This document shows, piece by piece, positions 1 through 9,001 of a stretch of DNA of 37,593 nt. A model generated the notes under the pieces. The model had not been told where the DNA came from. It ran no database searches and saw only the letters and a program-made list of their open reading frames with translations. Origin of the DNA: Promethearchaeota archaeon (GTDB taxonomy: Archaea; Asgardarchaeota; Lokiarchaeia; Sigyniarchaeales; SOKP01); the NCBI GenBank assembly GCA_019057865.1, contig JAHLWP010000039.1, forward strand, positions 1-37,593, given 5' to 3'. The stretch's first letter is position 1, and the number at the start of each line of letters is the position of its first letter. The translations under genes and the position numbers were made by a program.

Positions 1-55
1 TCGGTAAGCCGATCATTGGAAAAACATTAAAAAAAAATAAATACTTAAATACTAA
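1..55 (+). repeat. Inverted copy of the sequence downstream of the transposase
   Basis: A short hairpin-like start (arms TCGG at 1-4 and CCGA at 9-12, four-base loop) is followed by 16 variable bases and then a 27-base AT-rich stretch (29-55). The same arrangement occurs inverted at 36005-36059, with identical arms, identical spacing and an identical 27-base stretch, but a different loop. The stretch contains a tandem 8-mer (TAAATACT twice, 38-53). In the other copy this lies 13 bases behind the transposase stop codon, so position 1 may lie just behind a related transposase outside the window (inference). Confidence 0.7.
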
Positions 56-553
56 TACTAAAAAAAAGTAAAAAAAAAGAACTCTGAAGATTTATTAATG
101 AAAAAATTAAAACTATAGATGGAATCTCACATCAAATGGATACACATAGTTTTATTGATACTTTTAAGAATACCCACAAAATAAATTTTAAAATATAAAG
201 TGGAATAATTCAATTTCATCTTTTACCTTTACATAGAATATCATAATTAATTTCAGATATAAAAAATATTCAATAAATCTTTTTTGAAAAAATTCAAACT
301 GAATATCAAATTTGAAAAGATTTTCAAAAAAAGTCGTAACTGTCAAAAAAACGATCTTGAAAATGATCATTTTTGATGATATGATCCTTTTTCACCTCTT
401 ATTTACCGAAATCTGGTAATGGGATCTATAGGAAAACGTATATCTAATTTATTAACACAAAAATATAAATGATCAAATCACACATATTATTATTGAGTAT
501 ATTTATATTTTATATAGATTAGGATCTTAAGGATTAAGTTAGTGATATAATAC
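56..553. other. Gene-free AT-rich region
   Basis: No convincing gene was seen in about 500 bases. A 60-codon open frame on the minus strand (188-370) is Phe-rich low-complexity sequence and looks fortuitous. A weak 5-bp inverted repeat (403-407 and 415-419, TTACC/GGTAA) is present. The A/T-rich tract at 470-540 could hold the promoter of the gene at 554, but I cannot single out one TATA box. Confidence 0.5.
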
Positions 554-958
554 ATGGATTATAAGATCATGATTTTCTCAAGTCCAGGATGTAAATATAA
601 TGAATTAAATTTCATAGATTTGAAGAAATTTAAAATAGTGGATTCAGTTAGAATTACTAAATTAGAAAATATTGGAACTCTTGATGTTAAGCAACTTTTT
701 AATGCAATCTATAATGGATTCGACGGAATCTTTGTAATTATTAGGGGTAAAATAAAAGGAGATAAATTTATATCAGAATACAATTCATTTCAGAAAAGTG
801 TAGATGAAGCTAATAGAATATTAAAGAAAAGAGGTTTTACTAATCAGAGAATAAGCATTCTTCATTGGAATGGAAGTAATTATAAAAGATTTAATAATGA
901 TATCAATAATGTCTTTAGAAAAATAATGAAATGTGGACAGAATCCAATTTTTCAATAA
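554..958 (+). CDS. MvhD/FlpD-like protein lacking its cluster cysteines
   Basis: This 134-residue protein has the length and pattern of MvhD, the small [2Fe-2S] subunit that links F420-non-reducing hydrogenase or formate dehydrogenase to heterodisulfide reductase. The match is by eye: a DGIFVI strand around residues 57-62 (family DGVLV), a helix with EANRILKKRGF near 84-94, ISILHW near 100-105, and a C-terminal G-x-NPI. The family's cysteine motifs are gone: the position of the usual GCHPGDCHY reads RGKIKGDKF, and only Cys13 and a Cys near the C-terminus remain. It therefore probably binds no [2Fe-2S] cluster, or a changed one. It lies 71 bases upstream of an FrhB-type iron-sulfur gene on the same strand, which supports an electron-transfer partnership. 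The family assignment needs a profile search. Confidence 0.55.
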   Translation: MDYKIMIFSSPGCKYNELNFIDLKKFKIVDSVRITKLENIGTLDVKQLFNAIYNGFDGIFVIIRGKIKGDKFISEYNSFQKSVDEANRILKKRGFTNQRISILHWNGSNYKRFNNDINNVFRKIMKCGQNPIFQ

Positions 959-1029
959 AGATAGAATATTTAGGGTGATTTAAATAAATCAAAAAACTTT
1001 GAAAAATAGATAAGAGGGAGGGAAAAATA

Positions 1030-2511
1030 ATGATTGAAAAAGATATAAATTATAATTTCAATATGATTTCTCCAAAGAAAGTGATGTATGCGACCTATAA
1101 AGCGTCTAACAATTTTCAATATAGATCATTATTCAAAGCAAAATCAGATATTTTGAAGTCTGGAAAATATGATGAAAAAGAACTCAATGATATTATAGCT
1201 TCAATATTTGATGCTGAAACTGCTCGAAAGTATATATTTGAAGAATTAAAGGGAAAAAAACCATTAATGTTAGAAGAAATTATAAAGCTTTTTGATTTTC
1301 CAACAGAAAATATTATACGAGATATTTTTTACCTAAAAGAACAAGGATATATTGAAGAAATTTTTGAAGAAGTCCAAAATAATAAATTAAATTATGGAGA
1401 ATCATCCGAATTCGAGAAGGGGGTATATAAATATAGAGTAAAAGAACACACAGAAAATTTTAGGGAAAATTGTTTTGAACCAGTTTCAATTGTTTATAAT
1501 AATAGTGTTTGTTGCCATTGTGGGTTATGTTCATCAATATGTCCAATGAATGGAATTGAACTTACAAGAGATTATTTATATATTGATGAGGGAAAATGTA
1601 TTAATTGTGGTCTTTGTTATAGTGTTTGTCCGCAATCTTTTTCTATAGAAAATCTTTCTCATTTCATTAAAAAATCTGATCCTTCCTTAAAATATTCAGT
1701 GGGTTTAGGTTATTATAAAAATTTATATTCAGCGAGAACAATGAAGTATGCAATTAGAAAAGTAGGGCAAGATGGGGGTATTGGCACATCATTACTTTAT
1801 TATTTGTTAAATAAAAAATTAGTTGATGCAGTAGTGACAATTAAACATTCAAAAGATTACTGGAAACCTAAAGCTAAAGTAATAGATAAAGTGGAAGATT
1901 TATATAGAACAGCAGGCACTACATATGTACACACTCCAATTTTATCAGTTTTAGATAAAACAGAGAGATATAATAAAATCGCTATAGTTGCACTTCCATG
2001 TAAAATAAAAGCATTATCAAAAGGGGAATTATTTCCAGTAAAATTACCGCTTTTTAATAAAATAAAATATAAAATAGGCTTATTTTGTATGGAATCATTT
2101 CCCTATGAAAAATTACTTAAACTTATCAGTAATAAGTTTAGTGCTGATCCTGACGAAATAATTAAGATGGATATAAACAGGGGTAAATTTGTTATAACTC
2201 TTGCTTCCATGGAAATATTTTCTCTTCCCTTGAAAGAATGTAATTTGTTTACATCCGATTTTTGTAATTATTGCAATGATTACACAGCAGAAATAGCAGA
2301 TATTTCATTAGGATCAATTGGTTCAGAATCAGGATGGACTTCTGTTATTACAAGAACTAAAAAAGGAGAAGAAATATTTAATGGAGCTAATAAGGATGGA
2401 TTGATTGAAATTAAAAGTTATCCTGATAAAAAACCTCTTCAATCAAAAATAGAAAAAGTAGCAGAGTTAAAAAAAGTAAGCTGTAAACCAATTGATTTAC
2501 ATGTTATTTAA
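1030..2511 (+). CDS. FrhB/FdhB-type F420 dehydrogenase beta subunit, two [4Fe-4S], N-terminal winged-helix-like extension
   Basis: A 493-residue member of the coenzyme F420 hydrogenase/dehydrogenase beta-subunit family. It has two clean C-x2-C-x2-C-x3-C-P motifs (Cys161/164/167/171 and Cys190/193/196/200), giving two [4Fe-4S] clusters. The FrhB N domain follows (QDGGIGTSLL near 247-256). The FrhB C domain shows ALPCKIKALSK, GLFCMESF and a C-x2-C with TAEIADISLGS. The family uses flavin and usually F420 to move two electrons. Residues 1-150 are unusual: residues about 63-112 (TARKYIFEEL to LKEQGYIEEI) read like a winged helix. A purine-rich GAGGGAGGG lies 9-17 bases before the ATG. With the MvhD-like gene upstream it probably forms an electron-transfer module. 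Its electron donor and acceptor cannot be deduced from sequence. Confidence 0.82.
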   Translation: MIEKDINYNFNMISPKKVMYATYKASNNFQYRSLFKAKSDILKSGKYDEKELNDIIASIFDAETARKYIFEELKGKKPLMLEEIIKLFDFPTENIIRDIFYLKEQGYIEEIFEEVQNNKLNYGESSEFEKGVYKYRVKEHTENFRENCFEPVSIVYNNSVCCHCGLCSSICPMNGIELTRDYLYIDEGKCINCGLCYSVCPQSFSIENLSHFIKKSDPSLKYSVGLGYYKNLYSARTMKYAIRKVGQDGGIGTSLLYYLLNKKLVDAVVTIKHSKDYWKPKAKVIDKVEDLYRTAGTTYVHTPILSVLDKTERYNKIAIVALPCKIKALSKGELFPVKLPLFNKIKYKIGLFCMESFPYEKLLKLISNKFSADPDEIIKMDINRGKFVITLASMEIFSLPLKECNLFTSDFCNYCNDYTAEIADISLGSIGSESGWTSVITRTKKGEEIFNGANKDGLIEIKSYPDKKPLQSKIEKVAELKKVSCKPIDLHVI

Positions 2512-2539
2512 TAATCAAAATTTAAGTAAATGATAAAAA

Positions 2540-2794
2540 GTGAGATTTTTGAAGGAGAAGATAAAATATAAAGGAAATTTGACCAATAAGAATATAAATC
2601 TTAAGAGCAATCCAGAATTAAGTAAACCAAAATTAATTATAGTCAAACAATTCAAAAAAAATCGAGGTTTAGATCAATCTAGATTAAATATGTTGGATTC
2701 AAAAGGCAATTCTATTAATTTATCTAAGGTTTTAAACAATATTTCAGAACTAGACGCTAAATTAAAACATAAAAAGGAAAGAGATGGAGATTAA
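2540..2794 (+). CDS. Small basic protein of unknown function
   Basis: An 84-residue open frame with a GTG start, 28 bases after the FrhB-type gene and on the same strand, so possibly cotranscribed. It is Lys/Asn-rich with no cysteines, signal peptide or membrane segment. The middle (PKLIIVKQFKKNRGLDQSRL) looks more protein-like than random AT-rich translation. I do not recognise it. It may be a real accessory protein or a fortuitous frame. Confidence 0.4.
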   Translation: MRFLKEKIKYKGNLTNKNINLKSNPELSKPKLIIVKQFKKNRGLDQSRLNMLDSKGNSINLSKVLNNISELDAKLKHKKERDGD

Positions 2795-2886
2795 AAACCC
2801 AAAATTAATTGAAAATTATATTTTTATCATCAAAATTAAAAAATTATTAAAATTAGTTTGAAAAAAATGATAGAACATAAAAACTA

Positions 2887-3069
2887 TTGAGACAGATTAT
2901 CTTGACAATTGATAATAACGATATGACGAATAAGAATTTAGAAAAAAGGATGGAAAGAGAATTCGAAGTACAAAAAAATAAAAATGATCTCTGTGAACTG
3001 CCTTTAGTAGAGATTAAAAAAAAGTTTATAAAAACAATAAAAAAGTTTGAAAAAGTTGTAAAGAATTAA
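2887..3069 (+). CDS. Possible small charged protein, unknown
   Basis: A 60-codon frame opening with TTG; an in-frame ATG at 2923 would give 48 residues. It is Lys/Glu-rich and probably a single long helix, which could be a coiled coil. It follows the previous small gene on the same strand and ends 36 bases before the convergent dihydrolipoamide dehydrogenase stop. No family is recognised and it may not be expressed. Confidence 0.28.
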   Translation: MRQIILTIDNNDMTNKNLEKRMEREFEVQKNKNDLCELPLVEIKKKFIKTIKKFEKVVKN

Positions 3070-3105
3070 ATTAATCTTATTAAATAAATAATAAAAATTT
3101 CTTAT

Positions 3106-4587
3106 TTAATGGTGAATTGGTCTTCCTTTTTTATGGATTGCTTTTCCTACTACGGCTTCACACCCTTCAAGAACCATTTCTGAAACTGTTGGGTGGCTAT
3201 GAATAGTTTCTGCAACATCGTGTACTGTTAACCCATGCTGCATTGCTAAAGCAATTTCCGCGATTAATTCAGGTGCTTCGGTACCTATACAGGATGCGCC
3301 AATGATTTTATGAGTCTGTTTTTCTGCGAGTACCATTATAAAACCTTCCTCTTCACCCATACACTTAGCTTTACCAAGAGATTGATAAGGAAATTGTCCC
3401 ATTAAAATATCGATGCCTCGATCTTTTGCTACTTTTCTTCTCAGCCCAACAGATCCTATATTAGGTGAAGTAAAAATGGTTGCAGGAACGATGTTATAAT
3501 CAGGAGTCATTTCATGAACTGGAAATCCCCCTATACTTGCCAAGGCATTTGCTACTGCTACATCTGCCTCATGATATGCTACATGGGCAAGCATGAGTCC
3601 CCCAGTAACATCTCCAATTGCATATATCCCTTTTGCTGCTGTTTCTAAAGTTTTAGGATTTACTTTGATTGCTCCTCTATCAGTTTTAATACCCATTTCC
3701 TCTAATCCAATATTACTTGACTCTTTGGCTCTACCTATTGATACTAAGCATAGATCAGCTTCAAAAGTAAATTTTTCAGCACCTTCAACTTGATCTCTTG
3801 GGACAGAAGCTGAGCAAGTAGTAACCTTCACCCCTGATCCTGTATTTTCAACAGATAATACATTCTGTGAAACATTTATTTCGATCCCCAGTGATTGAAA
3901 TTTCTTTTGTAATTGCTTAACAATCATAGGTTCTTCGGTTGCGATTGGTGTGGGAAGATATTCTAACATAATTACATTACTTCCAAATTTATTAAATATA
4001 TTAGCGAATTCACATCCAATTACTCCTGCTCCAATTATTAGTAATCGTTTTGGTACTATTTTAAAATTTGGATCTAATATATCATCACTAGTTAAAATTC
4101 TTTTATGATCAATATTGAATGCAGGAATTAATGCTGGTGATGATCCAGTAGCTATAATAACTCTTTTGGCATTTATTAGTCTATTATCTTCACTTTGAAT
4201 TGATATTTCAAATCCAGTTTCAGGAATGCCTCCATTTATTTTACCATGCCCGATGAATATATCGTTCTTCCATGCATTTTCTAATGCCGCGATACCCTCG
4301 ACTAATTCTTGTACAATTTTATTTTTTCTATCTACAGCTTTAGCAAAATCTACCTTAAAATCAGTGATTTCTACACCAAATTCTCCAGCCTCTTCCACTT
4401 TCTCAATCATATGGGCTGAAGCATATAAAGCTTTTGTTGGAATGCATCCCCTATTTAAACATGTCCCTCCAACATATTTCTTCTCAATTAAAGCAACTTT
4501 AGCTCCATATTGAGCGGCTCTTACAGCAGCATGATAACCTCCTGGACCTGCTCCAATAACGGCAAGATCATATTGTTGTTCAGTCAT
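3106..4587 (-). CDS. lpdA: Dihydrolipoamide dehydrogenase (E3)
   Basis: A complete class I pyridine nucleotide-disulfide oxidoreductase of 493 residues. It reoxidises dihydrolipoyl groups of 2-oxoacid dehydrogenase or glycine cleavage complexes using NAD+. Visible features are the FAD-binding GAGPGG at 12-17, the redox-active disulfide CLNRGC (Cys43/Cys48), the NAD-binding GAGVIG, the second FAD motif ending AIGDVTGG, and the C-terminal HSHPTVSE with the catalytic His that belongs to the partner subunit's active site in the dimer. I chose the ATG at 4587; a TTG nine bases earlier is also in frame. No E1, E2, lipoyl-domain or glycine-cleavage gene is adjacent, so its partner complex is encoded elsewhere. 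It is transcribed away from glycerate kinase and converges on the small genes at 2540-3069. Confidence 0.95.
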   Translation of the reverse strand: MTEQQYDLAVIGAGPGGYHAAVRAAQYGAKVALIEKKYVGGTCLNRGCIPTKALYASAHMIEKVEEAGEFGVEITDFKVDFAKAVDRKNKIVQELVEGIAALENAWKNDIFIGHGKINGGIPETGFEISIQSEDNRLINAKRVIIATGSSPALIPAFNIDHKRILTSDDILDPNFKIVPKRLLIIGAGVIGCEFANIFNKFGSNVIMLEYLPTPIATEEPMIVKQLQKKFQSLGIEINVSQNVLSVENTGSGVKVTTCSASVPRDQVEGAEKFTFEADLCLVSIGRAKESSNIGLEEMGIKTDRGAIKVNPKTLETAAKGIYAIGDVTGGLMLAHVAYHEADVAVANALASIGGFPVHEMTPDYNIVPATIFTSPNIGSVGLRRKVAKDRGIDILMGQFPYQSLGKAKCMGEEEGFIMVLAEKQTHKIIGASCIGTEAPELIAEIALAMQHGLTVHDVAETIHSHPTVSEMVLEGCEAVVGKAIHKKGRPIHH

Positions 4588-4831
4588 TTTTCTCAAAAAA
4601 GACGCGTATTATAGAAGTAATTATTTATTTTATTGAGTAATTAAATAAATCAGTAAATATTAAGTTTATTTAAACAATCCTTTTTATTGAAAAAGATCAA
4701 AATTAGTAAATAAAATAAGGTATTTGATTAATTACATTAAAAGTAAGAAAAACAACTATCATATTCATTAATAGTTGATAAAATTCATTAATTAAAACTA
4801 AGATAAGTATATTAATTATAATTGAAATTTT

Positions 4832-6262
4832 ATGTATATCAAAAATACCTCCCAACTCTTTATAAGGCAATTAAACGAAGATCAATTATATTTAAGGCAA
4901 ATGGGGATAAATTCAATCGAAATTGCGTTAAATTCTGTGCAACCAGCAAAATTAATTCAAAAAGCAGTCAAAATTCATAATAATAAATTATATATCATAA
5001 ATGATGAATACAATCTAGATGATTTTGATAAAGTATACATAATAGGGGGTGGAAAAGCCACTGCTGAGATGGCATTTTCATTAGAAAATATCTTAGTAGA
5101 ATCCAATATCAACTATGAGGGAATTACAAACATTCCCGAGGGTTTAGATATAGACCATTCTAAATTATCTGGAAAAATTAAAATTAACTATGCATCGCAT
5201 CCTATTCCCAATCTAAATGGACTAAATGGAACTAAACAAATGATGGAAATAATTGAGAATACCTCTCAAAAAGATATTATATTCTGTCTCATCTCAGGTG
5301 GTGGCTCTTCATTATTACCTTTACCAAAAAAAGGTATTTCTCTTAAGGACTTGCAAGAAATAAATTCACTCCTTTTAGTGTCAGGTGCTTCTATTCATGA
5401 AATAAATACTATTCGAAAGCATTTATCAGATTTTAAAGGTGGTAATTTAGTAAAAAAATTATATTATTTGAGTGGTGCTACATTAATTTCTCTAATAATT
5501 TCTGATGTTGTAGGAGATAAATTAGATTCTATTGCTTCTGGACCCACTGTGCCAGATCCAACTATATATAAAGATGCTATTGATATTTTAAAAAAGTATA
5601 AGATTTATAACAAAGTTCCAGGCTCTGCTCTAAAACATCTAGAGGAAGGTATGCTTAAAGAAAAATTAGAAAATCCAAAACCTAATGATGCCTGTTTTAA
5701 TAATGTACATAATTATTTAATAGGTAGTGTAATATTTGCTGCCGAAGAAATAAACTCTTATTTAAAAAAGCAATCTTTTATGGTAGAATATTTATCTAAT
5801 GAAATTGCTGGCGAAGCCAATGAATTTGGATCTTTAATTTCAAATCTAATTTCCCTAAAAATTAACGAAAAATTAAAGAATGAAAAAATCTCAAAGATCG
5901 CTTTGATTGGAACCGGTGAATTAACAGTAACAATTAAGGGAGATGGTGTCGGGGGGAGAAATCAAGAAATGTTACTTAGTTTTCTTGATAATATTAAAAA
6001 TCAAGACCTTTATTACAATTTTTTAATTATAGCTGTAAATCTTGATGGTATAGAGGGTAATAGTAAAGCAATGGGCGCCTTAGTTGATAATTTTGTATTA
6101 AATCAAACGATTAAGAAGAATATTAACCCTAAAAAATATTTAGAATCAAATGACTCTAATTCATTTTTCAAAATTTTAAAAAGTGAATTAATTACAGGAC
6201 AAACTGGTTGTAATGTAAATGATTTAGTACTCATTTTGGTGTCCAAAAAATTAAATAAATAG
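4832..6262 (+). CDS. gck: Glycerate 2-kinase (GckA/MOFRL family)
   Basis: A 476-residue protein that phosphorylates D-glycerate to 2-phosphoglycerate with ATP, feeding the lower glycolytic pathway; in archaea this serves branched Entner-Doudoroff or serine/glycerate catabolism. The N-terminal DUF4147 domain has IIGGGKATAEMA, the Gly-rich LISGGGSSLLPLP, and ISDVVGDKLDSIASGPTVPD. The C-terminal MOFRL domain has GTGELTVTIKGDGVGGRNQE followed by DGIEGNSKAMGALVD. It is slightly longer than most family members (about 400-450). It sits alone after a 244-base AT-rich divergent region with lpdA and is followed by a zinc-ribbon gene. Confidence 0.92.
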   Translation: MYIKNTSQLFIRQLNEDQLYLRQMGINSIEIALNSVQPAKLIQKAVKIHNNKLYIINDEYNLDDFDKVYIIGGGKATAEMAFSLENILVESNINYEGITNIPEGLDIDHSKLSGKIKINYASHPIPNLNGLNGTKQMMEIIENTSQKDIIFCLISGGGSSLLPLPKKGISLKDLQEINSLLLVSGASIHEINTIRKHLSDFKGGNLVKKLYYLSGATLISLIISDVVGDKLDSIASGPTVPDPTIYKDAIDILKKYKIYNKVPGSALKHLEEGMLKEKLENPKPNDACFNNVHNYLIGSVIFAAEEINSYLKKQSFMVEYLSNEIAGEANEFGSLISNLISLKINEKLKNEKISKIALIGTGELTVTIKGDGVGGRNQEMLLSFLDNIKNQDLYYNFLIIAVNLDGIEGNSKAMGALVDNFVLNQTIKKNINPKKYLESNDSNSFFKILKSELITGQTGCNVNDLVLILVSKKLNK

Positions 6263-6301
6263 AAATATATAGTTAATCGTTTCTTGATCTAATTGAAAAT
6301 C

Positions 6302-6505
6302 ATGAAGAAAAATAATAATAACTTAAAAATAAAGGGATTAGGAAATATATTAATAAAGGTATGCCCAGTTTGTGGTTTTAGCTTCAAACCATATGATCCA
6401 AAAACAAAAAAGAAAATATCTATTTGTCCAATGTGTGGTCATAAATTTATGGACCCCAATATCCTTCCTAACAAACCAGATGAATTTGATAAAAAATTTT
6501 TTTGA
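6302..6505 (+). CDS. Small zinc-ribbon protein
   Basis: A 67-residue protein with a treble-clef or ribbon arrangement: CPVC at 21-24 and CPMC at 42-45, followed by GHKF. Two CPxC knuckles about 20 residues apart are typical of small archaeal zinc ribbons. The N-terminus is Lys/Asn-rich. I chose the ATG at 6302; a TTG at 6293 is an alternative. It starts 39 bases after glycerate kinase. The function is unknown; nucleic acid or protein binding is possible. Confidence 0.65.
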   Translation: MKKNNNNLKIKGLGNILIKVCPVCGFSFKPYDPKTKKKISICPMCGHKFMDPNILPNKPDEFDKKFF

Positions 6506-6701
6506 TTTTTAGCTTGAAGAAATAGTTTACTGGGATAATTTTAAGTTTTAATGCTAATTAAAAAAAGTCTATTTCTTAATAACTGAATTGTGAGTAAAAA
6601 ATTTTTTAAAGATTGTGGTTAAATTATTTTATCGATTAATGTTTATTAATCCATAAGTAAATCTTAATTTATAAAAAAATTATATAATTTGGTAAGAAAT
6701 A

Positions 6702-8846
6702 ATGGGAAAAAAAAAAAAAAAGAAACCAGAACGCCGAATGGGCTGGAGTGCTGAGGAAGCTGGAGAAGAATTAGTTGCTGATGCATTAAAAAGGACTGAT
6801 TTGGATGAAGGGCGTGTAAAATTAGTTGATAGAGATACTGCTACTCCTGTTATAGAAACTTATGATAAAGACACTGGAGAACTTGAGGGATCAATTATCT
6901 TAAAGGATAGAAATCGAGAAGGATTATTAGCGCAAGTGAAGATAATTGAAGAAGTTGATGTAAAACAGGACCACGACGGAAATCTTGAATCCATAAGTTT
7001 CGCTGGAAAACTAAATATCGAGAATCCTTCGAAGACTGATCGTATTTGGGATATAGATTTATCGCTTAAAAATATTGGAGGTACGAACTTAAAATCAAAA
7101 GATATTTCAATAAGAGAATTAAGTACAGATCCTACTGAAAATATTGACTCCCGCAATTTTCAATTAACTGGAGAGGTTAAAAACCTTTTATTAGTGAAAG
7201 AATACATCAGTACATTAACTAATGCCGATGATATATTAAACATACACGACATTGAGAATAATCTTTTGAATTTAAAAGAAGTAACAAGTAAAACTTCAAA
7301 GATGGCAAGCAAACCAAAATTAGTGAAGGCTACTGAATATGAGGAAGAAGAGGAAGAAGAGGAGGAAGGTGAAACATGGGAGGATGGAGGAACATCTGCT
7401 GAGTCTGGATTAGAAACTTATGGTATTTCCATTGATAAAGAAAATACTGTAACATTTGCTATTGCTGTTAGAAGTGAATTTGATAAAAATGTTTCTAATA
7501 TTAAAGTCGTTAAAAGCATTCCCGACGATTTTACTAATCCAGTAATTCGAGATACATCAGTAGGAAAAGCTGAAATTGAAGGTAATAAAGTTATTTGGAC
7601 AATTGATATATTACCTCCTGAAAGAACAGCGTTATTGAAATTTACCTGTTCTATTTTTGTAACTGATATCATTAAGAGAAAAACCGGAAATATTGATGTT
7701 ACTTACGAGGCAGCTTCTTCATTTGCCGAGGGTTTAGATATAGATAAATTTGATGCCTATACACGTAATAAATTTTATGTTGATACAGTTGAAAGAGATG
7801 AGGAACCAGGAGTTTGGGATTGTAAGCTTGTTTTTGATAATTCTTCAGAATTTATAATTCAGCTTTTTAATGCTGATATATACTCCCCAGAAGATGAATC
7901 CACGAAATTTGTGGATATTGATCCTGAAGATGTTCCTATGCTACCTGCTGGAGCTCAATGGCACTCAAAGAAATGGCAATATGAAAGTGAAGATTATCCT
8001 TCTTTTAGAAAGAAACTAGAATTTAGAGTAATGCCTGATTTCCGAACAATAGTTAATGGCTCAACAGCGATATCTGATGTTATCTTAGAAATAGCTAGTA
8101 TCACTGGAGAAATGAAATATGATAAAACTGAAACTCCAACTTATAAGGAGCAAGATATTGTCACTACCCTTAAAATGGCTAATAATGGTTCTGCTCCTCT
8201 AAATGAACTAAATATTGTACAACAATACTTCTCAGATGAATATCAACCTCCTAAAGCTAGTGAAATAAAAATGGTATGGGATGGAGATGAAGTAGAGTTA
8301 GCTCCCGCAGCTGTAACTTTTGAAGCTAATGTATTTACTATATCTCTAACAGATCTGAAAGATAGTAGCACTGGGATGTTTGAACCAGATTCTACTATTG
8401 GATTTGAATATCCCGTCCATTGTGTCAATCCTGCTAAGGATTCTACATTCGAATCTGAAATATTCTATCGTGCTAATACATTTCCAGTGAGTCAAGAGTT
8501 AGAATTCAAACCTGATGTTCCAATAATCGAAGCACTTCATATTAGAAGGAAATTCAGAATTGGAAAGGAAGTTATTCCTGTTGGTACACTCGGAAATTAC
8601 AGGATTATATTGACTCTTGAAAATATTGGTGAATCACGCCTTTATAATCTTGTTTTACTCGATAAGGTACCTGATTTATTTGAATACTCGAATTACTCGA
8701 TGACACCTGAGATAACGGATGAAGTGGGGGCTGATACCCTAAAATGGGAGATAGATACCCTAGAAGTTGGAGATAGGTTAGAAATTACATACGAAATCAC
8801 TGGAACAGGAAAGTATAGCCCAAGTGAAGCTCAGCTAGGTCTATAA
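6702..8846 (+). CDS. Large acidic multi-domain beta-sandwich protein, unknown
   Basis: A 714-residue protein with no signal peptide or membrane segment and a very basic N-terminus (GKKKKKKP) encoded by a 15-base A tract. After a short charged helix come several beta-rich modules of about 100-150 residues that end in similar phrases, such as VIWTIDILPPERTALLKFTC near 305-324 and LKWEIDTLEVGDRLEITYEI near 681-700. This pattern recalls DUF11/CARDB-like Ig-fold repeats, usually extracellular, yet no export signal is visible. An acidic linker (runs of Glu around 216-226) divides the N-terminal third from the rest. It is followed 155 bases later on the same strand by the propeller/winged-helix gene, suggesting a scaffold role with it (inference). 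I do not recognise the specific family. Confidence 0.75.
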   Translation: MGKKKKKKPERRMGWSAEEAGEELVADALKRTDLDEGRVKLVDRDTATPVIETYDKDTGELEGSIILKDRNREGLLAQVKIIEEVDVKQDHDGNLESISFAGKLNIENPSKTDRIWDIDLSLKNIGGTNLKSKDISIRELSTDPTENIDSRNFQLTGEVKNLLLVKEYISTLTNADDILNIHDIENNLLNLKEVTSKTSKMASKPKLVKATEYEEEEEEEEEGETWEDGGTSAESGLETYGISIDKENTVTFAIAVRSEFDKNVSNIKVVKSIPDDFTNPVIRDTSVGKAEIEGNKVIWTIDILPPERTALLKFTCSIFVTDIIKRKTGNIDVTYEAASSFAEGLDIDKFDAYTRNKFYVDTVERDEEPGVWDCKLVFDNSSEFIIQLFNADIYSPEDESTKFVDIDPEDVPMLPAGAQWHSKKWQYESEDYPSFRKKLEFRVMPDFRTIVNGSTAISDVILEIASITGEMKYDKTETPTYKEQDIVTTLKMANNGSAPLNELNIVQQYFSDEYQPPKASEIKMVWDGDEVELAPAAVTFEANVFTISLTDLKDSSTGMFEPDSTIGFEYPVHCVNPAKDSTFESEIFYRANTFPVSQELEFKPDVPIIEALHIRRKFRIGKEVIPVGTLGNYRIILTLENIGESRLYNLVLLDKVPDLFEYSNYSMTPEITDEVGADTLKWEIDTLEVGDRLEITYEITGTGKYSPSEAQLGL
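6707..6721 (+). repeat. 15-base A tract at codons 2-7
   Basis: An uninterrupted run of 15 adenines begins in the second codon of the beta-sandwich gene and encodes most of its oligo-lysine start. Such tracts are prone to replication or transcription slippage, which would shift the frame straight after the start codon. Confidence 0.9.
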
Positions 8847-8865
8847 AATCAAATTAAATTTAATT

Positions 8866-8887
8866 ATTTTTTATTTTTTTATTTTTA
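8866..8887 (+). terminator. T-rich archaeal-type terminator
   Basis: Twenty to forty bases behind the stop codon of the beta-sandwich gene, three runs of five to seven T separated by single A residues follow one another. Archaeal RNA polymerase terminates at such U-rich tracts without a hairpin, so this is a likely terminator before the next gene. Confidence 0.45.
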
Positions 8888-9001
8888 TATTGACATAAGG
8901 GTTAAATAGATTTAGGAATAAATATTAAAAGAGTAACCAAAATTTTATTATCTTAATTATTATAAAAAGATTCCAAAATTTAAAGAAATTTTAAAGATGT
9001 C

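Noticed and set aside
188..370. 60-codon minus-strand frame
   Set aside because: Phe/Ile-rich translation of AT-rich DNA with no homology-like pattern or ribosome-binding site.
403..419. TTACC/GGTAA inverted repeat
   Set aside because: Five base pairs with a seven-base loop is expected by chance in this AT-rich stretch.
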